Below are positions 44,815 to 57,659 of a stretch of 64,000 nucleotides of DNA, in pieces. The translations under genes and the position numbers were made by a program. Every line of letters begins with the position of its first letter. The first letter of the stretch is position 1. Source of the DNA: Sipunculus nudus (lineage: Eukaryota > Annelida > Sipuncula > Golfingiida > Sipunculidae); assembly GCA_026874595.1 (NCBI GenBank), contig CM049317.1:45162401-45226400 (forward strand), in the 5' to 3' direction. The notes beneath the pieces are model-generated. The model was given only the letters and a program-made list of their open reading frames with translations. It was not told where the DNA came from and searched no databases.

Positions 44815-47095
44815 TCCTCACAACGTTTTAGTTAGGTTCGGATAACATTATTTTGAAACGTTCTGTGCACGCAAAAATGTATGGTTTTATGTACGGACTG
44901 TGAACGTAAAATCAGACGTTCGTTGCCGTTGTTTTTATTACGTGTTTGCAACGTTTTATCAAGTCGTTGTAGTTATGTTAAGAATACGTCTAATAAACGT
45001 TTGCTCCTAGTACAATGCTAACGTGTAAGCAACATTTCTGTTAAAACGTTCTGTGCACGCAAAAATGTATGGTTTTATGTACGGTCTGTGAACGTAAAAT
45101 CAAACGTTCGTTGTCGTAGTTTTTATAACGTGTTTGCAACGGTCATCAAGTCGTTGTAGTAATGTTAGGAAAACGTCTGATAAACGTTCGCTATAACTAT
45201 AATGCCAACGTGTAAGCAGCATTTCTGTTAAAACGTTCTGTGCACGCAAAAATGTATGGTTTTGTGTACGGACTTTGAACATAAAATCAAACGTTCGTTG
45301 TCGTAGTTTTTATAACGTGTTTGCAACGGTCATCAAGTCGTTGTAATTATGTTAAGAATACGCCTTATAAACGTTTGCTATAAGTATAATGCTAATGTGT
45401 AAGCAATATTTCTGTTAAAACGTTCTGTGCACGCAAAAATGTATGGTTTTATGTACGGACTGTGAACGTAAAATCAAACGTTCGTTGTCGTTGTTTTTAT
45501 TACGTGTTTGCAACGGTCATCAAGTCGTTGTAGTAATGTTAGGAAAACGTCTCATAAACGTTTGCTCCTAGTACAATGCTAATGTGTAAGCAACATTTCT
45601 GTTAAAACGTTTTGTGCACGCAAAAATGTATGGTTTTATGTACGGTCTGTGAACGTAAAATCAAACGTTCGTTGTCGTAGTTTTTATAACGTGTTTGCAA
45701 CGGTCATCAAGTCGTTGTAGTAATGTTAGGAAAACGTCTGATAAACGTTCGCTATTGGTATAATGCTAACGTGTAAGCAACATTTCTGTTAAAACGTTCT
45801 GTGCACGCAAAAATGTATGGTTTTGTGTACGGACTTTGAACATAAAATCAAACGTTCGTTGTCGTGGTTTTCAGTACGTGTTTGCAACGGTCATCAAGTC
45901 GTTGTAACTATGTTAAGAATACGCCTTATAAACGTTTGCTATAAGTATAATGCTAATGTGTAAGCAACATTTATGTTAAAACGTTCTGTGCACGCAAAAA
46001 TGTATGGTTTTATGTACGGACTGTGAACGTAAAATCAAACGTTCGTTGTCGTTTTTATTACGTGTTTGCGACGTTCATCAAGTCGTTGTAGTAATGTTAG
46101 GAAAACGTCTCATAAACGTTTGCTGTGAGTATAATGCTAACGTGTAAGCAACATTTCTGTTAAAACGTTTTGTGCACGCAAAAATGTATGGTTTTGTGTA
46201 CGGACTTTGAACATTAAATAAAACGTTTGTTGTCGTTTTTATTACGTTTTTGCAACGTTTCATCAAGTCGTTGTAGTTACGTTAAGAATACGTGTCATAA
46301 ACGTTTGGTCTTTGTATAATGCTAACGTGTAGGAAACATTTCCGTTAAAACGTTCTGTGCACGCAAAAATGTATGGTTTTATGTACGGACTTTGAACGCG
46401 AAGCCAAACGTTCTTTGTTGCGTTTTTATAACGTGTCCGCAATGTTTCATATAATCGTTGCAGTAATGTTGGGAATACGTCTAACCAACGTTTGCTCTTA
46501 GTTATAATGATAACATGTAAGCAACGTTTCTGTTAAAACGTTCTTAGCACATACAAATGTATGGTTTTTTTGTACGGACTTTGAATGTAAAACCAAACGT
46601 CCTTTGTCATCGTTTTTATTACGTGCCTGCAATGTTTCATTAAATCATTGTAGTTATGTTTGGAATACGTCTCACCGACGTTTTTTCTTAGGTATAATGA
46701 TAACATGTTAGAAACGTTTCTGTTAGAACGTTCTTAGCACATACTAATGTATGGTTTTATGTACGGACTTTGATCGTAAACCCTAACGTTCTTCATAGTT
46801 TTTATTTCTTGTATGAAAAGTTTCACTTTATCTTTGTAGATACGCTGGGAATGTCTCATACATATTTGCTCTAAGTTTAAAAAAGAGTTAGCAACATTTT
46901 TGATAACGTTCTTTGGTCACATAAATGTGGTTTTATCTACGGTATATTTAACGTAAGATAACACCTTCTTTGTCGACGATTTTCTCATGAATCTACGTTT
47001 CACAATGTTGTTGCAGTTACGTTGGGAATACATCCCATCAATGTTTGCTCCTAAGTATAATGATAACATATTAACGATATTCTTAAAACATAAAA
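44815..47095. repeat. 187-bp satellite array with trimeric higher-order structure
   Basis: About 12 head-to-tail monomers. The anchor gcaaaaatgtatgg recurs at 44,871, 45,059, 45,246, 45,433, 45,620, 45,807, 45,994, 46,179 and 46,363, then in diverged form near 46,551 and 46,741. Spacing is 184-190 bp, mostly 187. Monomers 1, 4 and 7 share ttttatgtacggactgtgaa; 2 and 5 share ggtctgtgaacg with ctgataaacgttcgct; 3 and 6 share gttttgtgtacggactttga with cgccttataaacg. Divergence increases toward the right end. Confidence 0.93.
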
Positions 47096-47821
47096 AATGT
47101 ATTGCTAAGGTACAAAAATACCGGAAAAGGGGAAAGTGCTCAATGCCTGTATACTCGATTTATCCTAATATTTGTTCACTGGAGTAAGTCCATTGAAAAA
47201 TTGTCTATATCAAGTTAACATTAATTCTGTTAAACAGTTTCGAGTATTTTAACCAATATCTTGATGATTCAACAAGTTATCAACATGCTGACAATTCTTA
47301 TGATCTGTCACCGACCGTGTGAACCGGCATGATTAATCCACATACATTAATACATTTTAAAAGAAAGTACATTGTACTTTATTTATACAGCACAGAGTAG
47401 GCTTTCATATAACTGGCAATACTTCAGCTTCTGATTAGACCGCAGGTGTATTTTCCATTTCAGTCTGTGGAAGACATTTTCAATGAAGTGTTAAAATTGA
47501 TGAGTGCATGTGCATAGCTTTAATCATAAATCTGACCATGACACTGGTTTCCAGTCATATCTATTGTTTTCCGGCAAAAAATAGGAGATCATCCATTTGT
47601 CAAATCCATTTACCAACAGAAAGGTACCAACCAAACGTTCTCTTCATGTATTCAACAAAATACTAAAAGACATTAAAATTATTTATTTATTTTACAACAG
47701 AGTCAGAGTACTTGTAGTACTCTCAGAGTTCAAGTATTTCTGTGTGATACCACTCTTGGTCCCTCTCAGCCTTTCTTCTTTCAGGTTTTACACAGCCTGT
47801 AAAAGAAAAGTAAGTTAATTG

Positions 47822-47875
<54 letters not shown>

Positions 47876-49480
47876 TATATATATATGTTCAATTACTTTA
47901 AATCGTCTTCATCTATTTTGTATTCAGTAATTTCATAAGAGCATTGTTAAAGTTGCTCGTACTCTTCAAGTATTGGGAACAATACAAATCCTATTTTTAT
48001 ATATATTTATAGTCCAATACTTATTTAATGGCAGGAAAACATAGCATTCCTGCAAACTGTCTTACAGGACCCCCTTCCCCTTTATTCATGCATAATGACA
48101 TACAGCGAACAACTATAGGTGTTTCTACACTGCAAAAGTCACCCAGGCATCATTCCAGCTGACTGATATATTGATACTTGCTACAATATTTTTCATACTG
48201 GTTGTCTTGAGGAACTCTACAAATTCTGTAAAATAAGCCAAAAAGGCCATAGTGACCTTATCACCCATGTGGTGATCCAATGATTACAATTAGTGCCCTG
48301 CAATACATCCAAATTCCACAGGTTGAGTGAATGAAAATTTGTAACAGAAATTTAAACACATGGATCTCAACTTGTAATTAATGGATTAGTAATTTCAATA
48401 AATGAGTTAATACTATTCTGTCCAAAAAGTGTGAAATGGGCAAAATGATAATTTAAAAAAAATTGATATGGTCAATCTCTACCCAGGTCTGAAAAAAGAA
48501 TGTCCGAGGTTAAAACCCATTGATTAACCATTAAGTACTATATAATATATGCTGAAACTTCAATTGCTTTTTCCGTTTGTGTTTTTTTACAAAACAAATG
48601 ACGCTCATGGTTCATGACACTCAGCATGGTGACATGCTGACAATATGTCCATGCACAGGCAACAAATTAAGATAATATAGGTGGTATCATCATTCATGCA
48701 TATTAGCATAAGTGCATCAAGACTCATTAGCACACCAAATTTGATGAAAATCCATCCAGCCATTTATGAGGAATCCGGCAATTTGTGTGTAATTTGCATT
48801 ATTTCTGGGTGCTCAAACATGCTCCGCAACTCTTCACAGTGACCTGATATTAGCATGACGCTTCATCCCCATTAAAAATCTTGGACAAAATTCTGGGTTC
48901 CTCCCACCCTACTGATACTAAATAGGCCATCATTGAGGTAATCAGTTGATACAGACCTGATCAGCAGTGTGATAATGATCCCAGTGGGGAGCCATTAATC
49001 ACTGCCGAACTACTTTTTTTGGTTTGGGGTGGGGGGTTGAAAGGGACGGGGAGAAAAGCTTGTCAATTTTGCTTCATAAAGTTTTATGGAATACAAATGG
49101 GGGAAAACATTTTTGATCAAGACATGCTCAGGAGTCACAGAGTTTATTGTTTAGAGCAAGGGAAATAGAATGTGTTCCTAAAAGAAACAGTGTGGGTATC
49201 TAGATAGTGTAGAAAAACATGACTACATGGGACAATTATGATTGCACAAACTGGTCCCGCAAATCATGCCAAACAGTGACAACTTTTGGAAAGAGGAAAT
49301 ACTGTGCACAATGCTTGAAATGACTTGGATCATGTTTACGACACGTGGTTGCATTTTTAAATCAATGTCAACCCAATATGCATGGTATAGGTAGACTACA
49401 ATGAGACCTAAATTATTTAGGTATGTTCGGTATAGAGACTTAATTTGGATCTATAATGTCCTCAGTCAGCTTCATTTCCC
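47096..49480. other. Intergenic AT-rich region with a (TA)n tract
   Basis: (TA)n lies at about 47,825-47,886. No coding motif was found. A G-rich stretch (ggtttggggtggggggttg) lies near 49,021. Confidence 0.55.
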
Positions 49481-49481
49481 A

Positions 49482-49683
49482 GGAGCGGATCAATGGGGAG
49501 GGTCCAGGGGGGCCCGGACCCCCCCCCCCTTTTTCAGCCATCGCAACCTTTTTTTAAGGGTTTCCGACCTATTTTTGCGGCCTGGACCCCCCTTTTTCGA
49601 ACCTGGGGACCTTTTTTGTAGCTTTTGTCATTTGTCCTCTTGTGTTGGACCCCTCCTTTTCCTAAATCCTGGATCCGCCCCTG
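49482..49683. mobile_element. MITE with CAGGRGCGGATC ends
   Basis: The left end, caggagcggatcaatgg, and the right end, whose reverse complement is caggggcggatccagg, form terminal inverted repeats around about 200 bases. The interior is C- and T-rich with no coding capacity. The CAGGGGCGGATCC type of end is common in non-autonomous hAT-like elements; a clean 8-bp target duplication is not visible. Confidence 0.6.
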
Positions 49684-50689
49684 TTTCTTAGGTAAGAAGG
49701 AGGAGATTATGATACAGGCAGGACCATAATGGATTATAGGGAGTTTATGTTGATATGGCATCAGATGAAGTATTAATAGTAAAACTATAGTGTTTTGTAG
49801 TTGTATTTTTGTATGTTTGTGTCTGAATTATGAGAATGAAAGCGAGGTAGTTAATGTTTAAGTTAGTACTTTGCAATGATGCAACAAATATATTCTAATT
49901 ATGAGTTGTCTCAATGATATTAACTGATTATGTGTGTAAGCTGACACTGTATAAATGAATTTATAATAATAGTCAACGCAAAGTGCTGTGTTAATTCAAA
50001 CAACAATGTTGTTCTTTATTTCTTTTAAACTATATTTATCGCAATTTTAGAAGTTTTCATCCTATATCCCTGATTTCAAAGTGCTAGAATATAGTACATA
50101 GTGTTTTACTGTATAATAATTTTAGGTTTACACTTTACAAATGTACTTAGCTTATCAATTTCATATAGTATTGATTTTTTACGAGCCAATGTTTATCAGC
50201 TGAATATTTATATGCACAAGATACATACTTATTTATTAAAGGGTGTGCTATCATGATTCTTTAGGTCTTTGGTGAAAAGTGATGCTCTTATGTATTAAAA
50301 TATTTTAAAGTAAATTTATAACAATTCTGTAAGTTCTAGATCTTTGCAAGTGCTTGAATATAATATCTGTGACAGTGCTTCAATGTAGTTATAACTACTT
50401 TTCTGTGAGATTTATGTATATTTATGTATTAATGTGTGTCTGCCTCATGATTGTGAATTATGACTATTAAAATGGTTTCGTTCAGTGTTAAGGGTGCCCA
50501 ATCACCTATAAAGCATGTTGAAATTACATGAAAAATAGCTTCCTCCCTTTAAAATAATTGTATTACATGTTCCCCCTGCCCTGAGACCATTTGCCTAAAA
50601 ACAGTGGACTGGGTGCGATCGAAGGTATCAATAAGAACATAGTGCGTTGAACTCTGTGCATAGCTGAGCCACGGCTTTCTCAGGAAAAC

Positions 50690-51385
50690 TTTTGAGAAAC
50701 CCTCAGAATGTCAAGTAAGAAGATTCTATGTCCAATGGTTATGAATTGTGCCCTGCTTTGGTATCAAATTTTCAATTATTCTGGGGTGAGCTTATAAGCC
50801 CCAAAGCAAGGAGAATATATGTAACTGAGACCTAATTTCTAGTTTGCAAGGAGAGTTTTTCATCAACCTCCCTGGATGTCAAGTAAGAAGATTCTAGGAC
50901 CAACGGTTACGATTTGTTCCCTGTTAACGGATGACCACATATTTAAAGGTGTCAAAATAGAGAAAAATGTGTTGAAATTAGAAAAAAAATACAAGTGGCG
51001 CCACCAGTCTGCAGGAAATGATGAAACACTCCATGTTCAATATGCATGCAAAGAATCATGGTGATCAATGCATTAGTTGTTCAGATACTGGTGCTTTTGT
51101 ATCAAATTTTTAATATTCTGGGGGTGCTTCTGACCTGGGCATAGCTCATAGGATATGGACAACAGTGACCTAGTTTCAGGTTTCAAAGGAGACTTTTCAT
51201 GGACTTCCCAGGATGTCAAGTAAAATATTCTAGTTCAAGTAGTTATGATTTGTGCCCTGTTGACAGATGACTGCATCTTTAAATAAACAGTTGAAACACT
51301 CCATGATGAAGATGCATGCACAGAATCATGGTGATCAATGCATTAGTGTTCAGATACTGGAGCTTTTGTATCACATTTTTTTATT
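50690..51385. repeat. Tandem, diverged repeat units of about 300 bp
   Basis: The phrase aatgtcaagtaagaagattct with the following ttatgaattgtgccctg recurs near 50,708, 50,877 and 51,213. The phrase gaatcatggtgatcaatgc recurs near 51,052 and 51,324. A related phrase occurs near 63,315. Each unit resembles the body of the pearl/Helentron-like modules. Confidence 0.6.
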
Positions 51386-51679
51386 ATTTGGGGGGGGGGG
51401 TTATTATTCCTCATGACCTCAGATTCAATAAAGTTCTTACATAAGTAAGTAAAGTATAAAATCCATGTCAACCTAAACTGGAGTTACCATCCAGAAACAA
51501 ATTTTTGGATAGACAAACATGGTGATTACTGTAGGGCAGCCAGATGTTACCAAAGTTACTGTAATTATTGACCTGATTGAGTCAATACATTTTTTATTTT
51601 CAAAATAAAAAAAAATGCATTAAAAACAAAAAAAAATACAGGCGGCAACACCTGTCCTCAGTAGAGGAAGAAACAGTCA

Positions 51680-52390
51680 AGATAAAAATCTCTCAGCTGA
51701 GTTTTGGAAAATTATTTCTTTGGGTTTTTTTTCATATATATTAGCATTTGTAAAACTAAGAGGAAAAGGCCCTGCTAAGATGAAACCTTATAAATTATAG
51801 AATATGGACATGAGTAAAGCATAATAATAAACATTAATTTATCAACTGAGATAAAATGCTGTAAAAATTTGGTATAAATTGCATATGCACTGTTTAATAA
51901 ATGAAACTTGAGGCTTGAAACCATTAAATGATGCAACAAGGAATAAATAGGCCTAAGTGTTATATGAAAGGATACAGTTCATAGACAAACAATTAAGGGA
52001 CCCATGGGTCACATCACTCAGCTGAATTTTGGAAAATATTACCAAATGCAAAATAAATTTTGGTTTTTGATATATATATTAGCAGTTGATAAGCTATGAG
52101 TAAATGGCCCTGCTAAAATGAAACTTTTTTTTTTTAAATTACAGAATAACTGACTTGAGCCAAAGTTTAATAATAAACATTAATATATATCAACTGAGAT
52201 AAATTGCTGTAAAAATTTAAATGAGCATGAACAAAATTTAATAAGTATGTTTAAACAAGCCAATTAGGTATATATAAATTGCATTTGCACTGTGTTATAA
52301 ACAAAACTGTTTAATGATGCAATAAGGCAAACATGGGCCTAAATGTTATATGAAAGGATACATTTCATAAACGAAAGATGTGTGAATTTT
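51680..52390. repeat. Two tandem units of a pearl/Helentron-like module body
   Basis: Both units contain ctcagctgaattttggaaaa, a ggccctgctaa motif, aataaacattaatatatcaa, and end with gggcctaa-tgttatatgaaaggata. The second starts with agggacccatgggtcac at about 51,990. The same start occurs near 15,029, 15,640, 52,948 and 56,947. Confidence 0.7.
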
Positions 52391-52807
52391 ATTAAATTTT
52401 ATTTATCTTATTAAGGTTTCAATAGTTAAATAAATGGCAATATGAGCTAAAAATTAATACCACGAATATTTGCCCAATATTTCTGATTTACAGTGTTATT
52501 CATATCAAAGCCCTGCCAACTTAATATATTAGAGCTATGAATGAAGTGCTACAAAGTATTTATATCTTATTTAATCTTAAATGTCAATGATCACTCACAC
52601 TAGATCCAAATATTTTATCACATTTGAATGTTAGGATTTAAATCCTGAATTTTTTTAAAATTCAAAATTGGTCAAGTTTCAACAAAAAATTGAATTTAGC
52701 ATTGAAATTACGAGTCATCTTCTTTATAATCCTGCTGGTTGCTCAAAAAATGTGATATTTTAAGATTTGTCTTGTTTATTGAACCGGCATGTCAACAGGA
52801 TAGGGTG

Positions 52808-52811
<4 letters not shown>

Positions 52812-52842
<31 letters not shown>
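52812..52842. repeat. (GA)n microsatellite
   Basis: Uninterrupted ga dinucleotides. Confidence 0.95.
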
Positions 52843-52846
<4 letters not shown>

Positions 52847-53390
52847 CTCTTTGTGGTAGTTACTCCAGACAGCCTGATCAAGACAGATGAGCTGAGGAGT
52901 GAAGCAGTTACATAACACTGCATACCACTGGCTTGATGTAAACAAATGACCCATGGGTCATGGCACTTAGCTTTTATTTTTGATCATAAGTTATGATTTG
53001 GAAGAAGGATAAGACAAATGTTAGTTTTGTGTTGTAATATATGCTGATTTATAAGGATGATGGCATTTAACTGAAGTTATGTAAAGATCTTGATAAAATC
53101 CTTGGAGAGGGAAGAGGGCTGGTGTCATTTATATTATTTACATTTGGAAAAAGAGTGCTATTGTCACACAGGTTTTGACTTGGCCTAATAATTTTTTCTA
53201 CATTGCAGCAGAAGTATGGAAAAAAAAAATGTCCACTATAAGTCATGTTAACTATCATGCTTTTAACAACGTCCTAGTTTACAGTTATTCAATAATTACA
53301 GGTTACCTATGCCCTAGCACTAGCACAAATGATATAAGAGTTTAACTATTTATTAAAAACTAGAATACGGGTAGTCGACAAGCGACTATG

Positions 53391-53980
53391 TGTATCCGCC
53401 AAAATCAGAGTAGGACGGGTTAAGTGACGCATGGATTGAGTGGCAAATTTAAGGGGAAATAGAGTTACATGTATTACATATTAGAATGGATGTCTGCCAC
53501 GTAAACATGATTGTAGGTGGTGCCACCTGTTATTTGAACGAGAAACTATCCAGGATGTATACGCATGCCGAATTCCAGGTGAATTAGTCAAACAACTGCA
53601 GAGATATGAGTGATTTTAACCCAAGGCAGATGAACAGATGGACACTGTGCAAACATGGTTGCAGGTGGCGCCACTATTTTTTGTGTATGTTTCAAAGCTA
53701 TCCAAGCCCTACATTTGTACAAAATTTTTTTCCTGATCGGTCAAACGGTTCCCGAGATATGTGGGTTTATGTGTGGAAACAAACGGAAGCTGGGCAGAGA
53801 GGAAAGGTCAGAGGTCAAGGCCAATTGGTTAGGCACCAGTTCACTTGTGACCCGATAATTGGTGCAAGTTTTGGAAAAATCTGTCCAATAGTCTCACAGT
53901 AGTTCTCCGGAAACAAATGTGGCTGCCGCAGAACCCAGTCAAAAACATAGTATCCATAAAACTTTGTTTTGGCGGATACA
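53391..53980. mobile_element. MITE-like element with TGTATCCGCCAAAA ends
   Basis: The left end, tgtatccgccaaaatcag, and the right end, whose reverse complement is tgtatccgccaaaacaaag, are 14-bp perfect inverted repeats about 590 bases apart. Inside are two related sub-blocks, each containing a GGTGGYGCCAC palindrome. A 98-codon frame crosses the interior but has no family motif. Confidence 0.7.
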
Positions 53981-54059
53981 ATTATATAATAAAGATCTAA
54001 TTTCTGGCATGTACATAGGAACTATATAGTGGAATATTTATGGTAAATATGAGGAAAAC

Positions 54060-54335
54060 CAGATAAGTGGTTTTGATATTAGGCAGTCCTGAAGTGTGAA
54101 AATAGGTCTTTAATAAAAAATTGAGGTTTTTCCTTAATTTCTCAAAGGAACAAAGTTGCAAAGACCCAGTTTTCAGCTTGGTAGTAGATCTTGAGGACAT
54201 CTAGTATTATGCAGAATTTTGGATTCCTAGGTCTTACGGTTTCAAAACGTGCAACATCTATGGACGGACAGACGGACGGTCAGACAGTGGACCACAACTA
54301 TAGCTCAGATGACTAACAGTCAGCTGAGCTAAAAA
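54060..54335. repeat. Pearl/Helentron-like module 3' part
   Basis: Contains tggttttgatattaggcagt, ttccttaatttctcaaagg, a (ACGG)-like tract and the hairpin end tagctcagatgac..gtcagctgagcta. It closely parallels 17,260-17,512. Confidence 0.75.
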
Positions 54336-54559
54336 AACATTTCTTGGCCAAGGTTGATTTTTATATTTATGCAAATAAATTAAAAATATTGCAAAATTCA
54401 GTTTTATTAAAGTCATTTCCATTTTTCATGGTTAGTGAGTAAATATATTTCCTGATTTTTTTACAAAGTGCATTATGTGTGGGCCCATGACTTAAAAAAT
54501 ATAAAGCAATACTGACATAATATCTGGTATGATTAGAGGAAATATATAGAGGAACATGA

Positions 54560-54852
54560 AATATGATCAAAAACAGATCAGTGGTTTTTATATCAGGCAG
54601 CCTTGAAATTAAGTGCAACAATGGGTTTTTAATGGAAAAATGAGGTTTTTCCTTAATATCTCAAAGGAATGAATGTCATAGTGACTCGATATTGGATATG
54701 GTAGGAGATTTTTTAGACATCTAACTGTATGCCGAATTTGGATTCATAGGTCCAAGAGTTTTAAATTATGCCGTGTTCATGGCCAGATGGCCAGACAGAT
54801 GGACAAGGGACCATGACTATAGCTCAGATGACTAACAGTCAGCTGAGCTAAA
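54560..54852. repeat. Pearl/Helentron-like module 3' part, second copy
   Basis: Same body and the same hairpin end as the preceding copy, with the tetranucleotide tract decayed to ggccagatggccagacag. Confidence 0.75.
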
Positions 54853-57650
54853 AATGTGTGTATGTAATCAAGTTTTCAATATTTAAATATAAGGCCATAT
54901 GAGCGAAAAAATTAATCCCATATTCCTGATTAACTAAGTAAATAATAGTTTTATTCATATCAAGGGCCAGTCAACCTTAAGAGAAATGAATAAAATGTAA
55001 ATTAAGAATTATCTCTCACTAAATCTTAAAATATGTCGGTTAGCACTTACATAAGTTTCTAATATTTTATCACATTTGAATATTAGGGTTCAAATCCTGC
55101 AAATTTTTCAAGTCTCAACAAAAAAATTAATACAGAAATTATAAGAATATTCATCTTGTTTATTAGTCCTGTGTATTGAACGGGTGTGTTGGGGGAGGAG
55201 AAGTACCAAGCATGTGCAAAAATGTTCAGTTTTAACCCAGCACATTGGTAAAACCCTTGGCATGTTTGTTGAATTTATGACGGCATGAATACAAGCATGG
55301 CTCGTACAGGTTACAATAGGCAGGCAGCTTGCATACAATACAGGAAATGACCCGTGTCCATGGAGACAGTGTTTCAGTTTGGGTTGTGAGCTCACATGTA
55401 TACTACTGTTTTAATTCATCATTCTTAGCATGATATTGAGATTATGGGCAGAACGTTTACCACAATATGAATGCAACCTGATGCAAGACCACTGTGATGC
55501 ATTCCTTGATATTACTTGTATCACAACTCGAGTAGGCTTACCAGCCCAATTATCCAATTGCCTACTGAGGCTGGTTGTCACGGCTAGGAAAATGATGGCA
55601 ACCACTAATTTGCATCTTAGAGAATTTTATGCAATAAAAGTGTCAATGTACACGATCTCTGATATAATACTGCTGAGTAAGATATTCTTCCTTAGGTCCT
55701 GAAACTGCAAAAATATTTTATCCAGACATGAATGTATGGTTCCCCTGTCATACTACTGGACAAAAACATTGTACCCTAGAAGGTATCAATTTTTTTTTTT
55801 TTTTTTTGGGGGGGGGGGGGACCTGATCTATTCTGTTGCACTGATATTGTAGTAATTAGATATTCAACCATGATACAGAGGGATTGACCAATACTCTCGG
55901 TTAGTAGATGTTGTTAGAAAGTATACTAAAACAGCTAATGATCGGTCTGGTTTATGTTAAGTGGTGAGGTATTTGCTTCTTCAAAAGCACATGCAAAAAG
56001 AATCACATATCATGCACCCTGGCTTGTGGAAACTGTGGGGGCTCTAGCTGCATATAAGGTTGCCAGTGGTCAGGGAAAGGAAAGGGAAAATATTATGTTT
56101 TCAAGGGCAGGGAAATGTCATGTAATTTAAAAAAAAAGTAATTGGATTTTCTGATGATTGTATGCAAGGGAGAAGTCGGAATTTTAATGGCTTATATGGC
56201 AACTGCAGTTGATTATCCAACAGGAAGACCTTTTCATCTCATGAGCCAGGATTCAATAAATTCATACTACATTTTCATTTTCCTTTCAAATATTGTTGTG
56301 TTATGTAAGTAGATTAAATCTTAAATCCCTTTGATTTTTGAACATAGATATTGACTGATGATGCAGAGCATGGATACACAAAATGTATGCATATAGCACC
56401 AACCATCAATGAAAGGTCACCTGTTTCTTAGCAGTAATATAGAACTAATATTTAGTACTAGTAAAACATTTTATGCAAGGACATGAATCTGACCAGGTAA
56501 TAAACTAGAAAGGCAGAACACAGTGCAGTTACACTGATCCATAGAAGTCATTCGTTGTTATTGTATGATAAATTTATAAACATGATTTATGCTAGATAAC
56601 AAAGTGAATCTTTTTTTAAATGATACATTGTCATTCCAAATTTCTAGTTTCAGATTGCTTTGCTTTACAGTTACAATTTTTCAAATAAACATTTGGTTTG
56701 TGTTAGCAGTAGAATGACATTTCCTAGAGGGAATTTAAATTTTGTTGGTTAGTTTATCCCTGAAAATCAACTAAAAGTCCAGGAACAGTCAGGTAAAAGT
56801 CCAAGATTTTTTTCAGAGTTGACTGCTGGCAACCCTGTGAATAACTCACACAGACACTTTGTGATAAGAATCGAAAGAGGATGTCTAATTTAAATTGTAA
56901 TCATTACACATCTGCATGATTTTACTGATATGGTGATTAAAACAAGGGACCTGTTGGTCATTGTGCTATGCTAAAAATGACCTTAAAGGAAAAAACTAAA
57001 ATAAAAACTAATGGAGATAAAGTCTGAGAGGAAAAGGTAGTATAAGGTGGGTATTGGTTAATATGATAGATTTGTACTGACAAGTAAGAAAATTGTTGCA
57101 AATAATACTATGTGATCTGACCATGTGTCTTCTAATGATGAAACTGAAACATTGTAAGCAGTTTTAAACATAAGATACATACCAACACCATGATCAGTGG
57201 TTGACTCCTTGATAAGTTGTTGACAGCTCAGCAGGTGACACGTGTGTTCAATTAAATTCTAATTTTTTTCTACACCTTTTTTTCAGTTTTATATATTTTT
57301 TTTTCAAATAACTAACAGCCCCGGTCCCCAGATGCAAGTAGGGGTTTTCAATGGCGCTAAATGGTGGGAGTTACAACATCTCTGAATATACTTATGGGAT
57401 ATAAAATTTAATTCAACAGTTAGTACAGGAAAAACAGTTGATCCATGATTACTGAATATAACTAGAATATCAGCAGAAGCTGACAAAAGCCCTCAGCCAA
57501 AAGAACAGTGTTTAGAGGTGGTAACAGTAACAAGTACTAAATATCTGTTCTCACATGGATGTATATCTGCACATGTCTCAGTTATAAATTTAAAATGGAG
57601 AGGTATGTACCATGATTCATAACAATCCACCAAATGCTTCCTGAAATATA
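54853..57650. other. Intergenic region with module fragments
   Basis: No gene recognised. A T-run followed by a G-run lies at about 55,791-55,820. A module-start-like phrase (aagggacctgttggtca) lies near 56,945. A 90-codon frame at 55,430-55,702 has no recognised relatives. Confidence 0.5.
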
Positions 57651-57659
57651 AGCTTCTCA

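Noticed and set aside
41468-47095. CRISPR-like regular repetition
   Set aside because: The units are directly tandem with no unique spacers, in eukaryotic DNA.
55070-55100. B-box-like sequence ggttcaaatcc
   Set aside because: No A box at the right distance and no acceptor stem; not a tRNA or SINE head.
55430-55702. 90-codon ORF with a fairly ordinary amino-acid composition
   Set aside because: No recognisable family, no splice context, and an overlapping ORF on the opposite strand; left uncalled although it could be an old retrocopy.
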